64,000 bases of DNA from Thalassospira lucentensis (GCF_032921865.1 NZ_CP136684.1:69501-133500); one strand, 5' to 3'; positions 9,235 through 19,107 are shown, numbered from the stretch's first letter. Notes: generated by a model from the sequence alone, not told the origin. A program made the numbers and translations.

Positions 9235-9969
9235 TCAGCCCTGACTAATCAGGGCTGCGATATCACGCATGCCGTCAAAAACCACGTCAGCCCCGGCTTC
9301 GTAAAGCCGGGCTGCGGCAATTTTGCGATCTTCCACATAGTGCCCGCCACCGACATAACCAATACAGGTCATGCCTGCGGCCACCGCGGCCTTGACCCCG
9401 GCGACGGAATCCTCAATCACCACCGCCTGTTCCGGGCGAAAGCCCATTTTATCGGCGGCATATAAAAACAGATCAGGTGCTGGTTTGCCGTTCTTGACGA
9501 AATCCGCACTATAGATGTCGGTACCAAACCAGTGACCAAGGCCGGTAACCGCCATCGTACGTTCAAGGCGCTGCACTGAACTGCTTGATGAAATGCAAAA
9601 CGCGATATTGCGGTGGCTTAATGCAGTCAAGACATCCTCAATGTCGTCTGTTTTCTGCAATTCGACGTCATAGCGGGCAAACAGCCGTTCATAAAAGAAC
9701 GGTTTGAATTCTGCGGTGATATCCCGTCCGGTTTCGATACGGATATGTTCAATTGGTGCCGCACTTGATCGCCCGGTAAAACGGGCGGCCACTTCGGCAA
9801 GATCAAGCGGTGCACCATAATGATCAAGCACATCGACAAGCGTCGCGAGCGAAATAGGTTCACTGTCGACCAGAACGCCGTCACAATCGAAAAGAACGAC
9901 ATCCTTGCCGATCATGATCGGAGCCGACGCCGGGTTAGGGGCGTTATCTTGGACATTTCCGGGGGCCAT
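9235..9969 (-). CDS. HAD-superfamily sugar phosphatase/phosphoglucomutase-like hydrolase
   Basis: A cytoplasmic HAD hydrolase of subfamily IA (beta-phosphoglucomutase/YieH-like), acting on small sugar phosphates. Motifs: DCDGVLVDSE (nucleophile Asp and general acid Asp), CISSSSS (motif II Ser), KNGKPAPDLFLYA (motif III Lys) and VVIEDSVAGVKAA (motif IV ED). The cap sits between motifs I and II. Start choice is uncertain: ATG 9969 follows CCAGG, GTG 9999 would add 10 residues, and ATG 9915 would give the compact N-terminus usual for the family. It is divergent from the FGGY kinase and convergent, 6 bp apart, with the GntR gene. Substrate unknown; the kinase next door suggests a pentulose or polyol phosphate. 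Confidence 0.85.
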   Translation of the reverse strand: MAPGNVQDNAPNPASAPIMIGKDVVLFDCDGVLVDSEPISLATLVDVLDHYGAPLDLAEVAARFTGRSSAAPIEHIRIETGRDITAEFKPFFYERLFARYDVELQKTDDIEDVLTALSHRNIAFCISSSSSVQRLERTMAVTGLGHWFGTDIYSADFVKNGKPAPDLFLYAADKMGFRPEQAVVIEDSVAGVKAAVAAGMTCIGYVGGGHYVEDRKIAAARLYEAGADVVFDGMRDIAALISQG

Positions 9970-10038
9970 GTTGAACCTGGCTTCATTGGGTTTGATCACA
10001 AAAGCCTATACAATCGCGAATGTCATCGTCAATCAAAA

Positions 10039-10071
10039 TGAACATTTGACCAATCGATGCACTTTTGCTCA
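10039..10071 (+). promoter_or_regulatory. Tandem operator-like repeats upstream of the FGGY kinase
   Basis: TGAACATTTGACCA (10039-10052) and TGCACTTTTGCTCA (10058-10071) are identical at 10 of 14 positions, 19 bp apart start to start, in the divergent gap between the HAD gene and the kinase. Such TGxxC-TTTG-xxCA words resemble sites of SorC/DeoR-type sugar regulators, none of which is encoded next to them. Confidence 0.35.
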
Positions 10072-10192
10072 ATTACGTACGGCACTAATTTATCGCGGTG
10101 ACCAACACGCGCGAAGAATGCATAAAACCGGGATCGGGTTTGCCTATGAAATACAGGGTTCCCGCCAGCCGGCCCCGCGGGAGGAATACCAT

Positions 10193-11782
10193 ATGAGCCT
10201 TACAGACAAAGTCATTATCGGTGTGGATGTTGGCACCGGGAGTGCGCGCGCAGGCGTGTTTAGCCAAGATGGAAAACTGCTCGGCAGTGCCGCCCATGCG
10301 ATTGCCATGAACAGACCAAAGCCCGATTTTGTCGAACAGGACTCGGAAAATATCTGGCAATCGGTTTGCCAATCGGTCCGTGATGCGCTGGCAAAATCAA
10401 ACATCGCAGCCAATCAGGTCGCAGCCATCGGGTTTGACGCCACCTGTTCGCTCGTGATCCGCGATGCCAATAACCGTCCGCTTGGTGTCACCCCAGGCGG
10501 CGGCGATAACTGGGATGTTATTGTCTGGATGGACCACCGCGCGGTCCGCGAGGCCGAAGAATGCACAAAAACCGGCGCAAAGGTTCTTGAATATATCGGC
10601 GGCACCATGTCACCCGAAATGGAATTGCCCAAACTGATGTGGTTAAAACGCCACCACCGTCAGAACTGGGACAAAATGGGTGCAGCTTACGACCTTGCCG
10701 ATTTCCTGTCTTTCCGCGCAACCGGCAGCAACAAGCGGTCCTGCTGCACGATAACCTGCAAATGGACCTATCTGGCCCATCAGGATGATTCGTGGGATCG
10801 CGCATTTCTTGATCAGATCGGCCTTGATGATTTCCCCCGCAAAGCCAGAATTGACCGCAAGGCATTGGGTGTTGGCGATCTGATCGCCAATTTGTCCGAA
10901 CAGAGTGCGGCCGAACTTGGCCTGACCACCGATTGCGTCGTGGGCGCAGGCTTGATTGATGCCCATGCCGGGGCCCTTGGCACACTTGGCGAATATCTGG
11001 ATGGCAATCTGGATGAGCGGTTCGCCATGATTGCCGGCACCTCGACCTGCCATATGGCGCTGTCATCCGAACCGCGCTTCATCAAGGGCGTATGGGGCCC
11101 CTATTTCGGGGCGATTGCGCCGGGTCTTTGGCTTAACGAGGGCGGCCAGTCGGCAACCGGTGCATTGCTTGATCACATTGTTGCCATGCATCCTTTTTCG
11201 CATGCTATGGGTCGCGATGCTCACAAGCTTGCCGGCGAAAAACTTTTGCACCGGATGATGGAAACACCCGATCTTGCGCCGCGCCTGCATGTTCTGCCCG
11301 ATTTTCATGGCAACCGATCACCACTCGCCGATTCAGAAGCGCTTGGCGTGATTTCCGGCCTCAACCTTGATCAAAGCGAGGAAAGCTTCCTTGACCTTTA
11401 CTGGGCAACCGCCTGCGCCATTGCCTATGGCACACGCCATATCATTGATGCGCTGAATGCAACGGGCTATGAGATCAAACATATCCATCTAAGCGGCGGA
11501 CACACTGCAAGCCCGGTTCTGGTCAAACTTTATGCCGACGTCACCGGCTGCAATGTCGTGATGTCCGATTGTGCCGAACCGGTCCTGCTGGGCTCCGCCA
11601 TGCTGGGTGCTGCGGCCCTTCATCCCGAAGGCGGTCTTGCACTTGCGTCGCGCCGGATGGCTGGCAAGGAAACCATCCACGCGCCGGACCAAAGCGCAAA
11701 GGACGCCCACGACAGGCGCTATGCCATTTTCCACAAGCTTCATGCCCACCGACAGGAACTTGATGCCATGGCAGCAGGCTGA
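10193..11782 (+). CDS. FGGY-family carbohydrate kinase, ribulokinase-like
   Basis: A 529-residue cytoplasmic kinase that phosphorylates a pentulose or related ketose with ATP. Seen: IIGVDVGTGSARAGVF (phosphate-1 loop, residues about 8-23), WMDHRA (about 110), CKWTY before the linker, AGLIDAHAGALGTLG, AGTSTCHM (phosphate-2 loop, about 287) and IHLSGGHTASPVLVKLYADV (adenosine motif, about 433-452). The D-ribulokinase branch of FGGY proteins (ribitol/D-ribulose metabolism) is the nearest fit. GGAGGAATACCAT gives a clear start at ATG 10193, although the frame stays open further upstream. No isomerase, epimerase or aldolase is adjacent, so its pathway is not closed in this window. Confidence 0.88.
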   Translation: MSLTDKVIIGVDVGTGSARAGVFSQDGKLLGSAAHAIAMNRPKPDFVEQDSENIWQSVCQSVRDALAKSNIAANQVAAIGFDATCSLVIRDANNRPLGVTPGGGDNWDVIVWMDHRAVREAEECTKTGAKVLEYIGGTMSPEMELPKLMWLKRHHRQNWDKMGAAYDLADFLSFRATGSNKRSCCTITCKWTYLAHQDDSWDRAFLDQIGLDDFPRKARIDRKALGVGDLIANLSEQSAAELGLTTDCVVGAGLIDAHAGALGTLGEYLDGNLDERFAMIAGTSTCHMALSSEPRFIKGVWGPYFGAIAPGLWLNEGGQSATGALLDHIVAMHPFSHAMGRDAHKLAGEKLLHRMMETPDLAPRLHVLPDFHGNRSPLADSEALGVISGLNLDQSEESFLDLYWATACAIAYGTRHIIDALNATGYEIKHIHLSGGHTASPVLVKLYADVTGCNVVMSDCAEPVLLGSAMLGAAALHPEGGLALASRRMAGKETIHAPDQSAKDAHDRRYAIFHKLHAHRQELDAMAAG

Positions 11783-11793
11783 TCCATCAAAAG

Positions 11794-11819
11794 AGCCCCG
11801 CAATATTCACTGCGGGGCT
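11794..11819. terminator. Bidirectional terminator between kinase and FAH-family gene
   Basis: AGCCCCGCA / TGCGGGGCT, a 9-bp perfect stem with an 8-nt loop, followed by TTTTCATTTT on the plus strand and by CTTTT on the minus strand, between convergent genes. Confidence 0.88.
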
Positions 11820-11842
11820 TTTCATTTTGCTTACAAGCCTCA

Positions 11843-12685
11843 TCAGGCCTGAACGGTTTTCTGACGCTGGCTTCCAAGCCCTTCGACGCCAAGCTCCATG
11901 ACATCGCCCGGCTTCAGGAAACGCTGCGGCGTCATGCCCATACCGACACCGGGCGGGGTCCCCGTTGTGATGATGTCGCCCGGCTGCAAGGTCATGAATT
12001 TCGACAGATAGCTGATCAGATGGGCAACGCCATAAACCATGGTTGCGGTGCTGCCATTCTGGACGCGTTCGCCGTTCAGTTCCAGCCACAGGCGCAGGTT
12101 CTGCGGATCGGCAATCTCGTCACGTGTTACAAGCCACGGGCCAATCGGGCCAAAGGTATCATGGCTTTTGCCTTTCACCCACTGCCCGGCATGTTCAAGC
12201 TGAAATGCGCGTTCGGACACATCATTGACCACACAGTAACCTGCCACATGATCAAGCGCCTCTGCCTCGGTCACATATTTGGCTTCCTTGCCGATCACGA
12301 TGCCCAGTTCGACTTCCCAGTCGGATTTTTGCGAACCGCGTGGAATTTCCACATCGTCATTCGGGCCGCAAACCGCCGACGTTGCCTTGAAAAAGATGAT
12401 CGGCTCAGGCGGCACCTGCATGCCTGCTTCCGCCGCGTGATCGGAATAGTTCAGACCAATGCAGATAAACTTGCCCGGTTTAGCAACACAGGCACCGATC
12501 CGCGGGTTGCCTGAGACGACCGGAAGGCCTGCCGAATTAAGGGTGGCAATTTTGGCAAAGGTGGCATCGGAAATGGTGTCTGGATTGAAATCCTCGATCA
12601 CCGCCGACAAATCTCGGATTACACCGCCCTGATCCAGTAATCCGGGTTTTTCCGCACCAACAGCGCCGAAACGCAGCAGTTTCAT
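11843..12685 (-). CDS. Fumarylacetoacetate hydrolase family protein (2,4-diketo-3-deoxy-sugar-acid hydrolase-like)
   Basis: A 280-residue FAH-fold enzyme that splits C-C bonds of diketo acids using a bound divalent cation. Seen: short N-terminal domain MKLLRFGAVGAEKPGLLD, then FICIGLNYSDHAAEAG, PIIFFKATSAVCGPNDDVEIP, the metal-binding pair in DWEVELGIVIGKEA (E-x-E), and the C-terminal LQPGDIITTGTPPGVGMGM. These match the group annotated as ureidoglycolate lyase or 2,4-diketo-3-deoxy-L-fuconate hydrolase. The latter, from oxidative 6-deoxyhexose breakdown, fits the sugar-acid setting, but no fuconate or rhamnonate dehydrogenase is next to it. GGGAGGAAACAAA precedes ATG 12685. Confidence 0.88.
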   Translation of the reverse strand: MKLLRFGAVGAEKPGLLDQGGVIRDLSAVIEDFNPDTISDATFAKIATLNSAGLPVVSGNPRIGACVAKPGKFICIGLNYSDHAAEAGMQVPPEPIIFFKATSAVCGPNDDVEIPRGSQKSDWEVELGIVIGKEAKYVTEAEALDHVAGYCVVNDVSERAFQLEHAGQWVKGKSHDTFGPIGPWLVTRDEIADPQNLRLWLELNGERVQNGSTATMVYGVAHLISYLSKFMTLQPGDIITTGTPPGVGMGMTPQRFLKPGDVMELGVEGLGSQRQKTVQA

Positions 12686-12772
12686 TTTGTTTCCTCCCAT
12701 GATCGGTCTATTTGCATTCCTCATACAAATAATTTGACATGCGGTCCAGCAACGATCCGCAACCCCAAAACA

Positions 12773-12798
12773 AAAGGGCCGCATATTTGCGGCCCTTT
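12773..12798 (-). terminator. Rho-independent terminator of the dienelactone hydrolase gene
   Basis: An 11-bp perfect stem AAAGGGCCGCA / TGCGGCCCTTT with a 4-nt loop follows the hydrolase stop and separates it from the FAH-family gene; the minus strand continues TTTTGTTTT. Confidence 0.9.
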
Positions 12799-12816
12799 CT
12801 GGTATCTTTTATAAGG

Positions 12817-13512
12817 TCAGGCAAGGTTGGCGCTGAAAAACTCGGCCGTTCTTGAATTGGCGGTTTCAGCATCCTTCTCGTCGTAATGCGCCCCTCCCTT
12901 ACGCGCAAAGGCGTGATCACGACCTGGATAGAAATGCAGCTCTGTCAACGGATGATCATCAAGCGCGTCCTTGATAACCGCCTGCGCATCGGCTGGGATA
13001 TACTCATCATTCCCGGCAAGGTGAATGATCACCGGCTGTTTGATCTTTCCGGCCTCGCCGACATAATTGTTCATCCCACCGCCGTAATAGACCGCAAATG
13101 CATCGCCATCGGTGCGCGTCGCCGACAGGAAGGTCAAAAGCCCGCCAAGGCAGAAACCGACAACCCCGGCTTTGCCATTTGCACCATCAAGCTTGCGCGC
13201 TGCCTGAAGGGTTGCGGCGATATCTTCGACGCCCTTATCGACATTAAATGCCTGATAATAGCCAAATGCCTGTTTCCATTCTTCTTCGGTCTTGTCGGTG
13301 ATTTCGATCCCTGGCTCGATCCGCCAGAACAGATCGGGACAAACCGCAATATATCCCTGCTTGGCATAGTCATCGGCAATGCCCCGCATCACGGCGTTAA
13401 CACCAAAAATTTCCTGAATAACCACCACCACCGGTGCCGGTAACTTGGCAGGCATGGCGACATAGGCATCGAAATTTCCGTCTGGCGTCGTTACGGTCAG
13501 CTTGCTGGTCAT
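12817..13512 (-). CDS. Dienelactone hydrolase family protein
   Basis: A 231-residue alpha/beta hydrolase of the dienelactone hydrolase (carboxymethylenebutenolidase) family. Family marks: APVVVVIQEIFGVNAVMRGIADDYA (about 21-45, with the QEIFG glutamate), VVGFCLGGLLTFL (about 115-127, catalytic Cys in GFCLGG), and the C-terminal triad Asp and His (AGNDEYIP and YPGRDHAFAR). AAGGAGGACCATC gives a strong start at ATG 13512. It is a single-gene unit with its own terminator, with no aromatic-degradation gene nearby; it may act as a general lactone or ester hydrolase. The physiological substrate is unknown. Confidence 0.9.
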   Translation of the reverse strand: MTSKLTVTTPDGNFDAYVAMPAKLPAPVVVVIQEIFGVNAVMRGIADDYAKQGYIAVCPDLFWRIEPGIEITDKTEEEWKQAFGYYQAFNVDKGVEDIAATLQAARKLDGANGKAGVVGFCLGGLLTFLSATRTDGDAFAVYYGGGMNNYVGEAGKIKQPVIIHLAGNDEYIPADAQAVIKDALDDHPLTELHFYPGRDHAFARKGGAHYDEKDAETANSRTAEFFSANLA

Positions 13513-13619
13513 GATGGTCCTCCTTGTCGATATCCGATTTTTCCGGCGACGCCGGTTGTTTCCCTGTTGAGGTATTGGATCGTACCGGTTTCGCAAGGGG
13601 TTAAATGGAAGCAATCTGT

Positions 13620-14993
13620 TTATTCGTCATCAACGCGCAAGGTAAATGGCAGGGTAATCAGAACGTCCAGCCCACCGCCATCCCGGTTGCGAATGGAAAT
13701 TTCCCCGCCATGTGCCTTGATCGCGCGCCGTGCAATTGACAAACCCAGTCCGAAACCGGCTCCGTTTATTCCCGGTTCCCCGCGAATGAATGGCTCAAAC
13801 ATATTTTCAAGCTGTTCAGCAGGAATGCCTGGCCCCTGATCGGATATGGTGATGCAGAAAACATTGCGACTGGCATCTGCTTCGGCAGAAATCCGGACAA
13901 GTTGACCTTCGCGTGAATGACGAAGGGCATTACGCACTATATTCTCAAAGGCCCGCCGCAGAAGTTCGGCGTTGCCGACCACCACCGGTACTTCACCGTG
14001 CCAGTTGCGTTTAATAGCAAGGTTTGTCTGGACCTTGATCCCGGTCGCCTCGGCCTCAAACCGGGCATCACCAACAACACGACCCAGCAGATGGTCAATA
14101 TCAAGCCATGTCTGGTTCTGGCTGGCGCCGCTTTCCGCACGCGACAGGGTCAGAAGTTCACCAACCAGTTCATCCAGACGAATGGTTTCCTTTTCAATCC
14201 GGTCAAGTGATCCTTCGATCCGTTCCGGTTTCTGGCGCGCTAGCCCAACAGCCAATTGCATCCGCGCCAGCGGGGACCGCAGTTCATGCGATACGTCGTT
14301 CAATAGGCGGTCGCGTGCCTCGATCAATTGTTGCAATCGCACGGCCATCACATCGAAATCACGCGCCAGATCAGCAATCTCGTCACGTCTACGGCCGATC
14401 TTTTCGCCCAGTCGCCATGTCAGATCCCCGGTCGACAGTCGCTCGAACCCTTCCTGAAGCTGGCGGATCGGTCGGGTTAGATACCAGGCAAGCACGCCGC
14501 TAAACACAAGCCCTCCCAGCACGCCCGCAATTACCAACGGGGTCGGCACATTGAACCGCCCCCGCTCCGGGATAGACGCAACAATATCGGTCACATCAAA
14601 CTTCAAATGCACAAGCAACCCGACCGGGCTAACCGCATCACGTGACAGAAACCCGTTTTCGCGGATCTCCTCGAACCGGACGGGGGGGAATGTTTCAGGT
14701 ACGGAACCGCGCACGGAGCTGTCGGTGTGGTTTGCATCCGGCTCGATACTTAGTCGGACACGTTCATTGTCGGGCCAGTGTGCAATCGCCTTCTCAAGCG
14801 CACCAATACCTTCGGCCTCGATAATACTTGCAGCAGTATCGATATAACCGCGTGCCGTTTCCTGCAGATATCCGACATGATAGGGTTTGGGTGGGTCACC
14901 ATATAACGTAAAAAGAAGCCACACGCCCTGCCAGATCCCCATGAAGGTCAAAGCAAACCCGATCAGGATTTTCCAGAATAACCGTCCTCTCAT
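13620..14993 (-). CDS. Sensor histidine kinase, CpxA/EnvZ-like
   Basis: A 457-residue inner-membrane kinase. Order of domains: transmembrane helix (about 8-30), a periplasmic sensor of about 120 residues, second helix (about 152-172), HAMP (TRPIRQLQEGFERLSTGDL, about 173-225), dimerisation/phosphoacceptor helix with NDVSHELRSPLARMQ (phosphorylatable His, about 240), and a C-terminal ATPase with N-box FENIVRNALRHS, G1 DQGPGIP and G2 GAGFGLGLSI. It overlaps the response regulator gene by 4 nt (ATGA) and is translated after it. Divergent location next to the MacAB-type exporter suggests that envelope stress or an exported compound is sensed; no ligand can be named. Confidence 0.93.
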   Translation of the reverse strand: MRGRLFWKILIGFALTFMGIWQGVWLLFTLYGDPPKPYHVGYLQETARGYIDTAASIIEAEGIGALEKAIAHWPDNERVRLSIEPDANHTDSSVRGSVPETFPPVRFEEIRENGFLSRDAVSPVGLLVHLKFDVTDIVASIPERGRFNVPTPLVIAGVLGGLVFSGVLAWYLTRPIRQLQEGFERLSTGDLTWRLGEKIGRRRDEIADLARDFDVMAVRLQQLIEARDRLLNDVSHELRSPLARMQLAVGLARQKPERIEGSLDRIEKETIRLDELVGELLTLSRAESGASQNQTWLDIDHLLGRVVGDARFEAEATGIKVQTNLAIKRNWHGEVPVVVGNAELLRRAFENIVRNALRHSREGQLVRISAEADASRNVFCITISDQGPGIPAEQLENMFEPFIRGEPGINGAGFGLGLSIARRAIKAHGGEISIRNRDGGGLDVLITLPFTLRVDDE

Positions 14994-15718
14994 ATGTCCT
15001 GCCTCAGACGATAGCCAAAGCCGCGCACAGTTTCGATCAGGCCAACATCGTTACTGACAGATTGAAGCTTCTGTCGAAGGTTGCTCATATGGACATCAAT
15101 CGAACGATCATAAACCTCGCGCGGGCGGCCCAGCACCTTTATCGAAAGCTCGTTTTTTGACATTGCCCGTTCTCTGGCACGCATCAGAACTTCCAGAAGA
15201 TTGAATTCCGATACCGTCAGTTCCATGTCTTGACCATCAAACTGCGCCACCCGGCGTGCGGTATTAAGCCGCAATTTGCCAAGAACGATTTCGTCGCCAT
15301 TGTCCGGCCCGCCTGCATCTCGGCGGCTTTCGCCAACCGGTTCGGCCCGGCGCAGAACCGCGCGAATGCGCGCCACCAGTTCGCGTGGATAGTATGGTTT
15401 GGGTATGTAATCATCCGCCCCCAGTTCCAGCCCGACAACACGATCGACATCGTCGCCCTTGGCGGTCAGCATGATGACCGGCACCCGGCTTTTGGCGCGC
15501 AATTCGCGCAGCACCTCAATCCCGCCGATGCCAGGCATCATGATGTCAAGCAACACCACTGCAAACCCGCCCTCCAGCGCCATACGCAGGCCATCCTTGC
15601 CGTTATAGGCGTTGGCGATCTCGAACCCCTCACCTTCAAGATACTCGCCCAGCATCGTGCCGAGCTCGACATCATCATCAACAAGCAGAATTCTGGTCAC
15701 GGTTTCCGGGTCTTTCAA
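14990..15718 (-). CDS. Two-component response regulator, OmpR/PhoB family (CpxR-like)
   Basis: A 242-residue regulator: receiver domain (about 8-122) with acidic pocket LLVDDD, phospho-acceptor Asp in VVLLDIMMPG (about 57), the switch Thr in VIMLTAKGD and the Lys in DYIPKPYYPREL. A winged-helix DNA-binding domain follows (about 145-240; SEFNLLEVLMRARERAMSKNEL, GRPREVYDRSIDVHMSNLRQKL, ETVRGFGYRL). It forms an operon with the kinase behind it. The gap to macA contains a TTTAC/CTTAC direct repeat that fits this family, so the pair probably regulates the efflux genes and itself. Confidence 0.93.
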   Translation of the reverse strand: MKDPETVTRILLVDDDVELGTMLGEYLEGEGFEIANAYNGKDGLRMALEGGFAVVLLDIMMPGIGGIEVLRELRAKSRVPVIMLTAKGDDVDRVVGLELGADDYIPKPYYPRELVARIRAVLRRAEPVGESRRDAGGPDNGDEIVLGKLRLNTARRVAQFDGQDMELTVSEFNLLEVLMRARERAMSKNELSIKVLGRPREVYDRSIDVHMSNLRQKLQSVSNDVGLIETVRGFGYRLRQDI

Positions 15719-15790
15719 ATGCGGGTTAATTCCTGTTCATGATGACATTCTAGCGCTTAAAACGCCTGACGAAAGGCACGGATGGCGAAC

Positions 15791-15806
15791 TTTACACATT
15801 CCTTAC
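15791..15806. promoter_or_regulatory. OmpR/CpxR-type direct repeat between regulator and efflux genes
   Basis: TTTAC (15791-15795) and CTTAC (15802-15806) are spaced 11 bp start to start, equal to GTAAG-N6-GTAAA on the minus strand and close to the CpxR box GTAAA-N5-GTAAA. It lies in the divergent gap between the response-regulator gene and macA. Confidence 0.4.
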
Positions 15807-15923
15807 AGATCATTTTCATCCTCCTCACCCCGTTCTGACAAAGGGGTTGCTATGTCTGGGATGCCCGATGGCTCAATTGCCTTTCGCCGTCGGGTGCGTT
15901 TCATCCAAGGACATGAAAGCCCG

Positions 15924-17108
15924 ATGAAGAAATCATCCAGAACCGCACGTAACCTTGTCATCGCCGTGATCATCATCTTGGCAGCAGGATGGATGGCACA
16001 GGCCTATCTGTTCCCATCCGAAGCCAAAACCGGTTATGTCACCACCAAACCCCGTATCGGCAACCTTGCCGATACGGTTCTGGCAAGTGGCACCATCACC
16101 GCCTCTAAACTGGTCAGTGTCGGCGCGCAGGTGTCCGGGCAGATCAAGGCACTGCATGTCGATCTCGGTGATGAAATCAAGGAAGGCGATCTGATTGCCG
16201 AAATCGATCCATCAACACAGCAGAATGATTTGCGCGATACCGAGGCCGCCCTTGCCAATATCAAGGCACAGCTTGCCGCCAAGCAGGCCGAACTGAAACA
16301 AGCGGAACTTGATTATGCACGGCAGAAAAAGATGCGTGCGCTTGATGCCTCGCCACAGGAAGATTTCGAAAGTGCCGAGGCAACCCTTAATGTGACCAAG
16401 GCTGAAATCGCAGCGCTCAACGCGCAAATCGATCAAGCAAAAATCGCCGTTGATACCGCCGAGATTGATCTGGGATATACCAAAATCCTAGCCCCCATGG
16501 ATGGTACGGTTGTTGCCCTGCCAGTCAAGGAAGGGCAGACCGTGAACGCCGCCCAATCCACGCCGACCATCATAAAACTTGCACAGCTCGACACCATGAC
16601 GGTCGAGGCCGAAATATCCGAGGCCGACGTCATCCGCGTTCGTGAAGGCCAAGCGGTCAGCTTCACCATTCTGGGCGATCCCGACACGCGCTATGAAAGC
16701 ACCCTTCGCGCCATCGAACCCGCCCCGACCGGAATCGAGGATGACGACGACAATACCGATGACGAAGCCGTTTATTACAATGGTCTGTTTGACATCGCCA
16801 ATCCGGATCACCGCCTGCGCGTCTGGATGACAGCCGAAGTCACCATCACACTAAACGAAGTTGAAAATGCGTTGATCATTCCGTCCGCCGCGCTGAGTGG
16901 TCCGGACAAGGACGGGTTATATACCGTTAAGGTTCTTAACGACAAAGGTGACCCGATTGAAAAGCCGGTCACGGTCGGCATGAACACCAATATCAACGCC
17001 CAGATCATCAGTGGCATTTCCGAAAATGACGACATTGTTATCGGCGCGACCAGCGGTGTGGTCGCCACCAGCCAATCCATACGTCGTGGCCCAGGGGGGA
17101 TGTTCTGA
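15924..17108 (+). CDS. macA: MacA-like periplasmic adaptor (membrane fusion protein)
   Basis: A 394-residue HlyD/RND-type adaptor that links the MacB-like ATPase to an outer-membrane channel. N-terminal signal anchor (about 11-30), then the first half of the lipoyl/barrel-sandwich domain ([31 protein letters not shown]), a long alpha hairpin coiled coil (about 95-170, with [20 protein letters not shown]), the second lipoyl half ([22 protein letters not shown]) and a C-terminal beta-barrel. An acidic insert [11 protein letters not shown] near residue 275 is notable. ATG 15924 is chosen because it starts at the basic n-region of the anchor; the upstream frame is open to about 15.6 kb. The macB ATG follows the stop within 3 nt. 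Confidence 0.9.
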   Translation: MKKSSRTARNLVIAVIIILAAGWMAQAYLFPSEAKTGYVTTKPRIGNLADTVLASGTITASKLVSVGAQVSGQIKALHVDLGDEIKEGDLIAEIDPSTQQNDLRDTEAALANIKAQLAAKQAELKQAELDYARQKKMRALDASPQEDFESAEATLNVTKAEIAALNAQIDQAKIAVDTAEIDLGYTKILAPMDGTVVALPVKEGQTVNAAQSTPTIIKLAQLDTMTVEAEISEADVIRVREGQAVSFTILGDPDTRYESTLRAIEPAPTGIEDDDDNTDDEAVYYNGLFDIANPDHRLRVWMTAEVTITLNEVENALIIPSAALSGPDKDGLYTVKVLNDKGDPIEKPVTVGMNTNINAQIISGISENDDIVIGATSGVVATSQSIRRGPGGMF

Positions 17109-17110
17109 TC

Positions 17111-19093
17111 ATGAACCAGATAGGGAGCAACACTCACAAAACCCCGCTGATCGAAATCCGAGATCTGTGGCGGCACTACCCAGCGGGCGAGGATCGCATT
17201 GCCGTGCTAAAGGGCGTCAACCTGACGATTGAACGCGGCGAAATGGTTGCGATCATTGGCGCTTCCGGGTCGGGTAAATCGACCCTGATGAATATTCTGG
17301 GCTGTCTTGACCGACCGACCGGCGGGGAATACCGGGTTAATGGCCGCCTGACAGGCAATCTGGAACCCGATGAACTGGCCGCCCTTCGGCGCGAATATTT
17401 CGGCTTTATCTTTCAACGCTATCATCTGCTGTCGGATTTAAGCGCGCTTGGCAATGTCGAAGTCCCGTCGATCTATGCCGGGTTTGATGCCGAAACACGG
17501 CGTGACCGGGCAATGGATATCTTGACCCGTGTCGGGCTTGGCGACCGCATTCATCACCGCCCCAGCCAGCTTTCCGGCGGGCAGCAGCAACGTGTCAGTA
17601 TTGCGCGCGCCCTGATGAATGGCGGCGACGTCATTCTGGCCGATGAACCAACCGGTGCACTCGATAGCCAAAGCGGTGCACAGACGCTTGAACTGCTGCG
17701 CAACCTGCATCGCGATGGCCATACGGTCATTCTGGTCACCCATGATCATGATGTTGCCGCCCATGCCGAACGCATCATTGAAATCCGTGACGGCGAAATC
17801 ATCCGTGATGAACGCCAGACGCAGGCCTTCATACAATCCGGTCCCCGTAAAAAGGTCGAAAACCATACCCATCGGTCATCACGCATTCGGGCCGAAATCG
17901 ACCGGTTTACCGAAGCATTCAAAATGGCGCTGGTGGCGATGAATGCTCACCGGTTGCGGACCTTTCTGACGATGCTGGGCATCATTATCGGGATCGCATC
18001 GGTGGTGTCGGTCGTAGCCCTTGGCCAAGGATCGCAGGATCGCATCCTTGCCGATATCAGTTCAATCGCGACCAATACGATTGATGTCAATCGCGGCAAG
18101 GATTTTGGTGATCGCGATGCCAGTCAGATCAGGACATTGACTGCGGCCGATGCAGATGTGCTGTCGACCCAGTACTATGTCGACAGCGTCACCCCCCGTG
18201 TTTCAAGCACCGTCACCCTGCGGTATGGCAATATTGAAGTGGATGCCACTGTCGCCGGTGTCGGTACCGATTATTATCGGGTGCGCGGCTATGAAATGGC
18301 CGATGGCATCTGGTTTAACAGCCTTGCCGTCGACAAACGCAGCCAGGATGCGGTCATTGACGACAATACGCGCGAAAAGCTGTTTCCCAATGGCGAAGAC
18401 CCGCTGGGGCAGGTGATTTTCCTTGGCACTGTCCCGGTACGCATCATTGGTGTCACCGCGCCAAAGGACAGCACATTTGGCAATAATGACAGCCTGAACA
18501 TCTGGGTTCCCTACACCACCGCACTGACCCGAATTCTCGGCCAGAATTACCTAAGCAGCATCACCGTCCGTATTGATGACGCAGTCCAAACCGCATTGGC
18601 GCAACAGAACATCGAAACCCTTCTGACCCAACGGCACGGGGTGAAAGACTTTTTCACGATCAATACCGACACCATCCGTGAAACCATCGAAAAGACCACC
18701 AGCACCATGACGCTTCTGATTTCGTCGATTGCTGTGATTTCCCTGATTGTTGGTGGCATTGGCGTGATGAATATCATGCTGGTGTCGGTTACCGAACGCA
18801 CCGGTGAAATCGGGGTACGGATGGCGGTCGGCGCACGTCAAAGCGACATTCTTCGACAATTCCTGATCGAGGCGGTTCTGGTCTGTATCCTTGGCGGGGC
18901 GCTTGGCGTTCTGACAGCCCTTGGCATCGGGGTTCTGTTCGATGCGATGGGAAGCTCGTTTTCAATGGTCTATTCGACAACCTCGATTGTCGCGGCTTTT
19001 GCCTGCGCCACATTGATCGGAATTTCATTCGGCTTTCTGCCTGCCCGCAATGCCGCCCGGCTTGATCCGGTCGACGCCCTGTCGCGCGATTGA
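17111..19093 (+). CDS. macB: MacB-like ABC exporter, ATPase fused to permease
   Basis: A 660-residue inner-membrane protein. The ABC domain (about 10-240) shows Walker [10 protein letters not shown], signature [15 protein letters not shown], Walker [13 protein letters not shown] and the switch His in VILVTHDHD. After a linker comes an FtsX/MacB-type permease: first transmembrane helix near 285-305 ([21 protein letters not shown]), a large periplasmic domain (about 310-530), and three C-terminal helices including [30 protein letters not shown], the hallmark of the family. These mechanotransmission pumps export macrolides, lipopeptides or siderophores from the periplasm through a TolC-type duct. 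Co-transcribed with the adaptor and the outer-membrane factor; cargo unknown. Confidence 0.94.
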   Translation: MNQIGSNTHKTPLIEIRDLWRHYPAGEDRIAVLKGVNLTIERGEMVAIIGASGSGKSTLMNILGCLDRPTGGEYRVNGRLTGNLEPDELAALRREYFGFIFQRYHLLSDLSALGNVEVPSIYAGFDAETRRDRAMDILTRVGLGDRIHHRPSQLSGGQQQRVSIARALMNGGDVILADEPTGALDSQSGAQTLELLRNLHRDGHTVILVTHDHDVAAHAERIIEIRDGEIIRDERQTQAFIQSGPRKKVENHTHRSSRIRAEIDRFTEAFKMALVAMNAHRLRTFLTMLGIIIGIASVVSVVALGQGSQDRILADISSIATNTIDVNRGKDFGDRDASQIRTLTAADADVLSTQYYVDSVTPRVSSTVTLRYGNIEVDATVAGVGTDYYRVRGYEMADGIWFNSLAVDKRSQDAVIDDNTREKLFPNGEDPLGQVIFLGTVPVRIIGVTAPKDSTFGNNDSLNIWVPYTTALTRILGQNYLSSITVRIDDAVQTALAQQNIETLLTQRHGVKDFFTINTDTIRETIEKTTSTMTLLISSIAVISLIVGGIGVMNIMLVSVTERTGEIGVRMAVGARQSDILRQFLIEAVLVCILGGALGVLTALGIGVLFDAMGSSFSMVYSTTSIVAAFACATLIGISFGFLPARNAARLDPVDALSRD

Positions 19094-19107
19094 CGGAGAA
19101 TACAAAA

